Below, piece after piece: positions 1-5,384 of a stretch of 6,948 bases of DNA (position 1 is the first letter of the stretch; the number at the start of each line of letters is the position of its first letter). Made by a program: the position numbers and the translations under genes. This DNA comes from Bacillota bacterium (GTDB lineage: Bacteria > Bacillota > Bacilli > Alicyclobacillales > Alicyclobacillaceae). The notes under the pieces were generated by a model, which was not told the origin of the DNA, ran no database searches, and worked only from the letters and a program-made list of their open reading frames with translations. Location of the stretch: contig JAKAXI010000097.1 of the NCBI GenBank assembly GCA_021816665.1, positions 1-6,948 of the forward strand, given 5' to 3'.

Positions 1-1
1 C

Positions 2-934
2 TCCGCGCAATGGGCGACGATCTCCGTAGGCCTCGCGTTGTCCCCGCCCAAGGCAGTCTTTTTCGCTCCGTACGTGGCACAGGCGGAAGGGTTCTTTGCG
101 AAAGAGCACCTAAAGGTCAAACTCGTTGGCATGCCAAACGGCCTGCAGACGGAACTAGGCACGACGTCCGGAAGTATTCAGTTTGGCTTCAGTTCTGCTA
201 CGGACGCCATTGAATCCGCGGCGGCTAACGCGCCCATTCACGCCATCTGGTCGTATGCGACCAAACTCGACACAGAGTGCATCTCTGCCCCAAGTATTCC
301 ATCCGCGAAGGACCTGGTCGGAAAACCGGTCGGAAGCACTGGCACAGGTGGATTCTCGTACACGCTGCTCAACGCTTGCCTCGCGCCCGCAGGTGTGTCG
401 CCAAGCCAAGTGAAGCCAGTGAATATGCAGCGTTCGGAGTTTGTGCCAGCGCTCGTCTCCAACCACATTTACGCAGCGGTGTTCCACGCGGACGACGCAT
501 ACACAGTCCTCCACGCAAAACCTGGTCTGCACGTGCTGGAGAAGGAGTACCAAGCTGTTCCGAATTGGTGGTACGGCGGCATTACGGTCCTCGACTCCTA
601 CGCAAAGGCCCATACAGACGTCGTCGAGCGCTTCTTGACCGCTATGGTGTTGGCCGACCGCTGGATGTACAACCCGGCGAACAAGTCGAAGTTAATTGAT
701 ATCGGTGTCAAGGCCAGCGGCGAAGACCGCGGCGCTGTTACGTACGCTGTCAACTTCATTATCCAGGGGCACCTCTGGCCGACGGGGCTTGGCCTCAGCA
801 AGACTCAGGAAGAGTTCACGGCGCAGCAGCTGAAAAAGTTCAACGAGATTAAGTCCATCCCCTCGTACAGTTCGGTCGTCAACCCGACGTACATTGAGGC
901 AGTGCTGAAAAAACTGGGCAACTCGGGAAGTTGA
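2..934 (+). CDS. ABC transporter substrate-binding protein, NitT/TauT (NMT1-like) type, 5'-truncated
   Basis: Extracellular solute receptor of an ABC importer for a small organic or sulfonate/pyrimidine-like molecule. The reading frame is open to the left edge, so the signal peptide (and lipobox, if any) lies outside; 310 residues are visible, close to a full mature protein of this family. The visible N-terminus has the first beta strand and the family pattern FAPYVAQAEGFFAKEHLKVK (residues 21-40), which in NMT1-like proteins reads 'yvAqekGff..eGl.V'. A second family segment, SGSIQFGFSSATDAIESAAA, follows. An internal TTG at 38 could be called as a start but would remove the first strand and has no ribosome binding site, so I reject it. 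The permease and ATPase genes are not in the window and are presumably upstream. The ligand cannot be told from the sequence. The family call is good; that the downstream enzymes act on its ligand is inference. Confidence 0.88.
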   Translation, partial: SAQWATISVGLALSPPKAVFFAPYVAQAEGFFAKEHLKVKLVGMPNGLQTELGTTSGSIQFGFSSATDAIESAAANAPIHAIWSYATKLDTECISAPSIPSAKDLVGKPVGSTGTGGFSYTLLNACLAPAGVSPSQVKPVNMQRSEFVPALVSNHIYAAVFHADDAYTVLHAKPGLHVLEKEYQAVPNWWYGGITVLDSYAKAHTDVVERFLTAMVLADRWMYNPANKSKLIDIGVKASGEDRGAVTYAVNFIIQGHLWPTGLGLSKTQEEFTAQQLKKFNEIKSIPSYSSVVNPTYIEAVLKKLGNSGS

Positions 935-955
935 CCTGCACTGCTGCAGTTGCGT

Positions 956-988
956 CACAGAGGACGGTCGCTCGTACCGTCCTCTGTG
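956..988 (+). terminator. 13-bp perfect stem-loop, possible non-canonical terminator or processing hairpin
   Basis: CACAGAGGACGGT (956-968) pairs perfectly with ACCGTCCTCTGTG (976-988) around a 7-nt loop, 21 nt after the substrate-binding protein stop. The stem is strong and G+C-rich, but no T-run follows (CATGTGTCTGCG), so it is not a standard intrinsic terminator. It may stabilise the 3' end of the transporter mRNA, cause partial termination, or lower expression of the enzyme genes relative to the binding protein. The hairpin is seen directly; its role is inference. Confidence 0.5.
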
Positions 989-1036
989 CATGTGTCTGCG
1001 ACGGTTGCCCATGACTCTACGCATGAGGAGGCGGAC

Positions 1037-1807
1037 ATGACATTGTCCAACAGGTTCATCCAAATGACGCAACCCGAAATTGCGAGCGCCCTCGAGCGCA
1101 ACCCACTGGTCATCATCCCAACGGGAAGCGTTGAGCAACACGGCCCGCACTTGCCGACTGGAACCGACTACTACGCGAGTCTTGGAATCGCAGAGAGTGT
1201 CGCGCAGCACCTCGATGCCCTTGTGTTGCCGTTCTGCCCAATCGGCGTTACCCCCATGCACATGCCTTACGAAGGAACGCTGACTCTGTCGCCAGAGACG
1301 TTCCAGAACCTGCTCGTCGACGTGGCCGGGTCTGCTGCGAAGCACGGTGCGCGAGAAGTGATCATTCTCAACTGGCACGAAGGGAACATACCTTCCATCG
1401 CATTAGCGGCGGAACGCCTGCAGAACGAACACGGGCTGCTGGTGCTCGTCATCCAAGCCTGTTACGTCGCAGAAGAGATGTTCGGGGCAGATGCCAACGG
1501 CCTCACTCACGGCGGCGAGATCGAAGTCTGGTCCGTGATGTGCGTCCGTCCGGAACTTGTGCACTTGGAGCGTGTCGCCTCATCGTCCGACCGCATTCGC
1601 GGCGCCGAGGTCGACCGCATCCGCCGTACGCGCACCTATCAACCCGTGCTGCGCGACATTCGCGTGATCGCGCCGACCGGCTGGTATGGTGACCCGTTGA
1701 AGGCAACGCCGGAAAAAGCGGCCCAGTTTGCGCAGCGGATTGGCGAGGAGATCGCGCTACAGGCCGGTGAGACGCTGAAGCAGCTGCGGGTGATGAACCA
1801 GTTGTAA
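1037..1807 (+). CDS. creatininase-family metal-dependent amidohydrolase
   Basis: Predicted cytoplasmic hydrolase of 256 aa, normal for the creatininase/MftE/formamide-hydrolase family, which cleaves cyclic or linear amide bonds at a two-metal site. The hallmark N-terminal motif GSVEQHGPHLPTGTDYY (residues 30-46) carries the expected metal ligands E33, H35 and D44. A second ligand region is LNWHEGN (H114), and THGGEIEVWS (H158, E161) matches the conserved HAGE segment. In creatininase itself the second motif is H-x-E-N, here H-E-G-N, nearer the H-G-G-N of other subfamilies, so creatinine is not a safe substrate assignment. The ATG at 1037 is chosen because GAGGAGG (1025-1031) lies 5 nt before it; an upstream in-frame TTG at 950 would translate through the hairpin. 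The cupin gene follows after 16 bp, indicating cotranscription. Family is confident, reaction unknown. Confidence 0.9.
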   Translation: MTLSNRFIQMTQPEIASALERNPLVIIPTGSVEQHGPHLPTGTDYYASLGIAESVAQHLDALVLPFCPIGVTPMHMPYEGTLTLSPETFQNLLVDVAGSAAKHGAREVIILNWHEGNIPSIALAAERLQNEHGLLVLVIQACYVAEEMFGADANGLTHGGEIEVWSVMCVRPELVHLERVASSSDRIRGAEVDRIRRTRTYQPVLRDIRVIAPTGWYGDPLKATPEKAAQFAQRIGEEIALQAGETLKQLRVMNQL

Positions 1808-1823
1808 GCAGGGAGGGTGTAAA

Positions 1824-2201
1824 GTGGCGCGGCTTCTGCGAAAAGACAGTTGGGTAGATTTAAACCTCCCAGGGCGCAAATCAAGCGAGATCGTTTCGTC
1901 AAAAACGGGATCGAAAAATGCAACCCTACGCTATGTCGAGATCCCGGTTCCAGCCGAGGGTCAAACCAGCAGAGCCATGCACTTGCATCGCTCAGTCGAG
2001 GAGGTCATCTATGTGCTGAGCGGGGAGGGAGTGTTTGAAACACCGGACGAGAAGTTGGCTGTGCACGCTGGCGATGTCGTTGTCGTACCGGGGGACCAGC
2101 CGCACGTGACGCGCAACGTGTCCAATGTGGTGTTGCGGCTGATGTGTTTTTTCCCTCATCCAGACATTGCTGCCGTTACCGTCAACCTTCTCCAGGAGTA
2201 A
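1824..2201 (+). CDS. single-domain cupin protein
   Basis: Small 125-aa beta-barrel protein of the cupin_2 type. Cupin motif 1 is visible as G46-x6-HLH (H53, H55)-x4-E60-x6-G67, and motif 2 as G83-x5-P89-G-D-x2-H94-x3-N98. All four usual metal ligands (two His, one Glu, one His) are present, so a metal-binding site is likely; the glycine of PxG is Asp here. Such proteins can be isomerases, dioxygenases, decarboxylases or non-catalytic binders, and nothing in the sequence decides among them. The start is GTG at 1824, placed 6 nt after GGGAGGG (1811-1817). It sits 16 bp after the creatininase-family gene, so the two are very probably one transcript and may act on successive intermediates (inference). 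Confidence 0.88.
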   Translation: MARLLRKDSWVDLNLPGRKSSEIVSSKTGSKNATLRYVEIPVPAEGQTSRAMHLHRSVEEVIYVLSGEGVFETPDEKLAVHAGDVVVVPGDQPHVTRNVSNVVLRLMCFFPHPDIAAVTVNLLQE

Positions 2202-2221
2202 ACGTTCTCGGCGCTCTGAAG

Positions 2222-2250
2222 TTGACGGTCGGACAAACCAGGAGTATGCG
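2222..2250 (+). promoter_or_regulatory. weak sigma-A-like promoter candidate before the D-2-hydroxyacid dehydrogenase
   Basis: In the 95-bp gap after the cupin gene, TTGACG (2222-2227, 5 of 6 to the -35 consensus) is followed after exactly 17 bp by TATGCG (2245-2250, 3 of 6 to the -10). A start near 2257 would leave a leader of about 40 nt. The -10 match is poor, so this may be chance; the gap is the most plausible place for an internal promoter between cupin and dehydrogenase. Confidence 0.22.
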
Positions 2251-2283
2251 GCCTGTGCGCGCCGGGCGCAAAGGCAACAGATT

Positions 2284-2288
2284 GGAGG
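2284..2288 (+). promoter_or_regulatory. Shine-Dalgarno GGAGG that decides a TTG start
   Basis: GGAGG lies 8 nt before TTG 2297 and 5 nt before TTG 2294. It is the only well-placed ribosome binding site for the dehydrogenase; the ATG at 2246 has AGGAG only 1 nt away, which is too close. Confidence 0.65.
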
Positions 2289-2296
2289 TCTCGTTG

Positions 2297-3277
2297 TTGA
2301 TAGATGTTTTGTGTCTAAGACCGGAAGCGGATTTTCTGGCAGTCGGCGTTACACCGCCCACGGAGCTGGCGATTGCGTATCGGGATCCGGCAGATGACGA
2401 CGTCAGCGCACTCCTCGCAAGTGCGCGCGCACTGGTCTTACCGTCTGCTGGCCAGGCATTGAATGAAGAGTGGTTTGCATCAGTGCCAAACCTTCAGTTG
2501 ATCCAGTTTACCGGCGCGGGCTGGGACCGCATCTCACAAGCCACGCTGCGCCAAGCCGGTTGCTATGTGGCCAACGTGCCTGGCGTCAACGCAATCGACG
2601 TAGCGGAGTACGTGTTGTTGACGGCAGGGATGTTGTTGCGCAACATCAAACTCGGCGATGCGCTCATTCGCCAAGGGCGGTATGTCGAAGCGCGTCGGGA
2701 GCTCGCTGCGGAGAACGTGCGCGGGTTTCGCGGCATTACCGTCGGCGTCGTCGGACTCGGTCACATCGGCTACACCGTCGGAAAGGTGTTGCACAGCCTT
2801 GGCGCGAGTGTCATGTTCTACGACCCGCAGCCGCGCTACGCCGATGAAGCGGCCGCGCTCGGTTTTGCACAGACTTCGCTCGAGGACCTGCTGCGCCACG
2901 CCGACGTGATCACGCTGCACGTCCCGTTGCTCCCGCAGACGCGAGGCTTGATTGGCAGAGCACAGTTGGAGTGGGTCAAGCCGGACGCCGTGATTGTGCA
3001 CGCGTCAAGAGGCGGCGTGGTCGACGAAGCGGCCCTGCTGGAGCGTCTCACGGCGGGGGCCATTCGCGCAGTTGCGCTCGACGTCTACACGTCAGAACCG
3101 CTCCCATCCGACTCTTCCATCTTGGAAGCTGCAAAATCACTCGAAGGCCGCTTGCTGTTGACCCCGCACATCGCGGGAGTCACGCGACAAGCTGCCGCTG
3201 CCCTCTACGCAACCGCCTGGGAGAACGTGGCGCGAGTGCTGTTGGAGGAAGCCACACCGCTTCATCAAGTTATATAG
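2297..3277 (+). CDS. D-2-hydroxyacid dehydrogenase (NAD-type, phosphoglycerate/glyoxylate reductase-like)
   Basis: NAD-dependent oxidoreductase that interconverts a 2-oxo acid and a D-2-hydroxy acid in the cytoplasm. From TTG 2297 it is 326 aa, the usual size. Residues 1-100 form the split catalytic domain (FTGAGWDRI at 71-79, then VANVPGVNAIDVAEYVL at 91-107). The Rossmann domain has GLGHIG (153-158) and an acidic residue D176 at the end of beta-2 (FYD), favouring NAD over NADP. The catalytic triad is visible: R238 in HASRGG, E267 in DVYTSEP, H291 in TPHIAG. The frame extends upstream to 2144 into the cupin gene, but the added residues look unlike protein of this family; TTG 2297 (or 2294) starts right at beta-1 (IDVLCLRP) behind GGAGG. 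The icd-like gene follows after 42 bp. Exact substrate unknown. Confidence 0.88.
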   Translation: MIDVLCLRPEADFLAVGVTPPTELAIAYRDPADDDVSALLASARALVLPSAGQALNEEWFASVPNLQLIQFTGAGWDRISQATLRQAGCYVANVPGVNAIDVAEYVLLTAGMLLRNIKLGDALIRQGRYVEARRELAAENVRGFRGITVGVVGLGHIGYTVGKVLHSLGASVMFYDPQPRYADEAAALGFAQTSLEDLLRHADVITLHVPLLPQTRGLIGRAQLEWVKPDAVIVHASRGGVVDEAALLERLTAGAIRAVALDVYTSEPLPSDSSILEAAKSLEGRLLLTPHIAGVTRQAAAALYATAWENVARVLLEEATPLHQVI

Positions 3278-3319
3278 CAGCGTTTTGAACTGGAGCATAG
3301 AGAAAAGGAGAGGAGCAGT

Positions 3320-4540
3320 ATGCACCTGGAAACAGATGAAAGAGTGAACCAAGTTACGGTTGGTTTTATCGCCGGGGACGGTGTGGGCCCCGAAGTCATG
3401 CGGGCTGCGCAGAGAGTCGTCAATCGGACCTTGGAACTCGTCAGCGACGGACGGGAGGTGCACTGGGAGGAGTTGTTGGTCGGGCAGAAAGCTCGTGATT
3501 TGACTGGAGAGTACTTGCCGAACAGAGCGCTCTACGCGATGGAGGAACTCGGATTGGTCCTCAAAGGCCCGTTGTCCACACCGGTCGGCGAGGGGATCCG
3601 CAGTCTGACGGTTCAAATGCGCAAAGCACTCGACCTGTACGCCTGCATTCGCCCGATTCGCTACTTCCCTGGCGTGCCCTCGCCGGTCAAACACCCGGAG
3701 CAGATCGATATGGTCGTCTTTCGGGAGAATACGGAAGATGTGTACGCCGGGATCGAGTGGGAGACTGGCAGCACACAGGCGCGCGAATTGAGTGCGTACC
3801 TGCGAGACCTTGGAGTCAGCGTTCCGGACGATGCCGCACTTGGCGTGAAGGTGATGACGCCAAAGGGAAGTGAGCGGCTGATCCGCGCAGCTCTCTTGTA
3901 TGCGCTTGGCGAAGGTCGGCGCAGTGTCACGATGATGCATAAAGGAAATATCATGAAACACACAGAAGGCGGCTTTCGCCGCTGGGGTTACGAGCTGGCG
4001 GCGCGCGAGTTTGGTGGCGCGGTGGTCCTGGAAGGTCAGGAACCATCCGATCACGCTGGTCTCCGACAGGTCGTTCTGAAAGACCGGATCGCTGATAACC
4101 TGTTTCAACAGGTGTTGACCCATCCAGGCGAGTTTGACGTGATCGCGGCGCCCAACCTCAACGGTGACTACCTGTCGGACGCGTTGGCGGCGCAGGTGGG
4201 CGGACTTGGCATGGCGCCAGGAGCCAACGTGTCTGAACGAGTGGCCGTGTTTGAGGCTACGCACGGGTCAGCGCCGAAGTACGCAGGGCAGGACCGGATG
4301 AACCCTTGCAGTCTCATTCTGTCCGCCGCTATGCTGTTCCGCCACATCGGCTGGTCTGATATCGCGACCGTAGTAGAGGCGGGGATTGTGCAGGCGATCG
4401 CAAAGGGCAATGTCACCTATGACTTGGCAAGAGGCAATGATAGAGCAACGGTCACCTCGACGACCGGCTTTGCGACAGCCATTATTGAAGGCATACAGGA
4501 ATCTTTTGTCTCCTTTGAGTTTTCCCAAGGAGGGCGTTAG
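3320..4540 (+). CDS. icd: NADP-type isocitrate dehydrogenase homologue
   Basis: Oxidative decarboxylase of the isocitrate/isopropylmalate dehydrogenase superfamily; 406 aa, near the length of E. coli Icd (416) and Bacillus Icd. Alignment from memory shows most active-site residues: S95 (E. coli S113), R101 (R119), R111 (R129), R135 (R153) in VFRENTED, Y142 (Y160), K208 (K230) in HKGN, and metal ligands D255, D283, D287. NADP-recognition residues K320 and Y321 (PKYAGQD), Y367 and R371 are kept. The residue equivalent to N115, which contacts substrate and nicotinamide, is T97 (SLT instead of SLN). ATG 3320 has AAGGAG (3305-3310) and AGGAG (3311-3315) before it. The location, among hydrolase, cupin and hydroxyacid dehydrogenase genes rather than beside citrate synthase and malate dehydrogenase, suggests a paralogue for a pathway-specific 3-hydroxy acid, or a second Icd. 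The family is certain, isocitrate as substrate less so. Confidence 0.9.
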   Translation: MHLETDERVNQVTVGFIAGDGVGPEVMRAAQRVVNRTLELVSDGREVHWEELLVGQKARDLTGEYLPNRALYAMEELGLVLKGPLSTPVGEGIRSLTVQMRKALDLYACIRPIRYFPGVPSPVKHPEQIDMVVFRENTEDVYAGIEWETGSTQARELSAYLRDLGVSVPDDAALGVKVMTPKGSERLIRAALLYALGEGRRSVTMMHKGNIMKHTEGGFRRWGYELAAREFGGAVVLEGQEPSDHAGLRQVVLKDRIADNLFQQVLTHPGEFDVIAAPNLNGDYLSDALAAQVGGLGMAPGANVSERVAVFEATHGSAPKYAGQDRMNPCSLILSAAMLFRHIGWSDIATVVEAGIVQAIAKGNVTYDLARGNDRATVTSTTGFATAIIEGIQESFVSFEFSQGGR

Positions 4541-4583
4541 GTTAGAATAGCGCGTGGGTGTATGCCCTTTGACAGAGGGGAAG

Positions 4584-4588
4584 AAGGG
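4584..4588 (+). promoter_or_regulatory. Shine-Dalgarno AAGGG for the GTG start of the GntR gene
   Basis: AAGGG within GAAGAAGGGAATC lies 7 nt before GTG 4596. The more upstream in-frame GTG 4554 and TTG 4569 lack a comparable site and would add residues not seen at the N-terminus of FadR-type regulators. Confidence 0.5.
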
Positions 4589-4595
4589 AATCAAT

Positions 4596-5333
4596 GTGCT
4601 TTTCGACGCGATTTCAGACAATCAGGCGTTAAGTCAACGAATCGTCAATCAGATCACGAAAAAGATCAAGACGGGTGAGCTGAAACCGGGGGACCGACTG
4701 CCCACCGAACGGACGATGGCCGAGCAGTTTCAAGTCAGTCGGACAGCGATCCGTGACGCTATCAAAATCCTGTCAGGCAGCGGTTTATTGGAGGTTCGCC
4801 ACGGCGTCGGCATTTTCGTTGCAGACTCTCGCAGCGAAGAAAGTGAAATCGTGTGGAATTTTACACACGCCAATCTGCGGGATGTATTTGAAGTGAGGCG
4901 GGCGCTCGAAGCGCAGACCGCATTTCTGGCAGCGATCCGCCGGGCCGACCATCACATTGTTCGCCTCAGACAGATTATCGCTACAGCACAAGCGCATTCT
5001 GACGACGTCAGTGTACTGAATGACTGTGATGCCCAGTTTCATGAAACCGTCGCGGAGGCATCGCAAAATGTCCTGATTCTCGACGTGATGTGGACCATCT
5101 TGGACGTTGTGGCAGACACGCGCCGGGCGAGTTTGTCCATTCCATCGAGACCCCAGGTTTCACTCGAAGAACACAGCGCCATTCTGGATGCGATTATCGA
5201 ACAGCAGCCAGAACGAGCTCGTCTCCTGATGCTGCACCACCTCGACAGCGTTGAATCGGCAATCGCTTCGAACCTGCCGAGACAAGCAAAGCAACCGTCG
5301 GCCGATCGCGAATCGACCGAGCCGGCCAAGTAG
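4596..5333 (+). CDS. GntR-family transcriptional regulator, FadR/FCD subfamily
   Basis: Ligand-responsive DNA-binding regulator, 245 aa, typical for the subfamily. The N-terminal winged helix (residues about 11-75) shows LSQRIVNQI, PGDRLPTERTMAEQFQVSRT and IRDAIKILSGSGLLEVRHG, the standard GntR recognition helix and wing. The C-terminal all-helical FCD domain (about 95-225) has the metal/ligand set D145-x3-H149, H193 and H215, so it probably binds a carboxylate through a divalent metal, as known for FCD proteins. The last 20 residues are polar and probably disordered. It begins 55 bp after the icd-like gene and ends 51 bp before the MFS gene; a palindromic site in the latter gap is a likely target. 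A hydroxy or oxo acid intermediate of the cluster is the natural inducer candidate (inference). Confidence 0.93.
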   Translation: MLFDAISDNQALSQRIVNQITKKIKTGELKPGDRLPTERTMAEQFQVSRTAIRDAIKILSGSGLLEVRHGVGIFVADSRSEESEIVWNFTHANLRDVFEVRRALEAQTAFLAAIRRADHHIVRLRQIIATAQAHSDDVSVLNDCDAQFHETVAEASQNVLILDVMWTILDVVADTRRASLSIPSRPQVSLEEHSAILDAIIEQQPERARLLMLHHLDSVESAIASNLPRQAKQPSADRESTEPAK

Positions 5334-5337
5334 CGGG

Positions 5338-5353
5338 ATCGTATACTGTACGA
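5338..5353 (+). promoter_or_regulatory. candidate GntR/FCD operator (GTATAC-centred palindrome) overlapping a -10-like hexamer
   Basis: ATCGTATACTGT (5338-5349) has the GTATAC core found in operators of some FadR-subfamily regulators such as the ExuR/UxuR type TGGTATACCA. It is embedded in a 15-bp imperfect dyad, TCGTATACTGTACGA (5339-5353), where TCGTA pairs with TACGA. TATACT (5342-5347) resembles a -10 box, but no good -35 is seen at the right distance. The position, 5 bp after the regulator's stop and before the MFS gene, fits repression of the transporter by the neighbouring regulator. GTATAC was not noticed elsewhere in the window. Confidence 0.4.
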
Positions 5354-5367
5354 CCACTCCTAGCGGG

Positions 5368-5374
5368 AGAGGAG
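5368..5374 (+). promoter_or_regulatory. Shine-Dalgarno GAGGAGG for the TTG start of the MFS gene
   Basis: GAGGAGG lies 10 nt before TTG 5385. No ATG or GTG in frame sits near it, and the first transmembrane segment begins about 18 codons later, so TTG is the best start. Confidence 0.6.
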
Positions 5375-5384
5375 GCAGGTCGAC

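Noticed and set aside
950..1036. N-terminal extension of the hydrolase from TTG 950
   Set aside because: No ribosome binding site, translates the hairpin, and the ATG 1037 has GAGGAGG at 5 nt and matches the family start.
692..1378. Minus-strand open frame of 228 codons across the hairpin gap
   Set aside because: Antisense to the binding protein and hydrolase, no family resemblance; the open frame follows from codon bias.
2256..2270. TGCGC/GCGCA hairpin in the leader of the hydroxyacid dehydrogenase
   Set aside because: Only a 5-bp stem; too weak to call a regulatory element without conservation data.
2144..2296. N-terminal extension of the hydroxyacid dehydrogenase overlapping the cupin gene
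   Set aside because: The added residues are Arg/Cys/Pro-rich and unlike the family; the fold starts at IDVLCLRP after TTG 2297.
3137..4264. Long minus-strand open frame (375 codons) opposite the dehydrogenase end and the icd-like gene
   Set aside because: It is antisense to two clearly functional genes, shows no recognisable domain and is rich in His/Arg/Gln as expected for an antisense shadow of G+C-rich coding sequence.
4515..4548. TAGAAT (4543-4548) as a -10 box with TTGAGT (4515-4520) as -35
   Set aside because: The spacing is 22 bp, too long for a sigma-A promoter, and nothing better lies at 17 bp.
4569..4597. Perfect TTGACA (4569-4574) as a promoter -35 before the GntR gene
   Set aside because: At 17 bp downstream the hexamer is CAATGT, a poor -10, and it would place the transcript start inside the gene.
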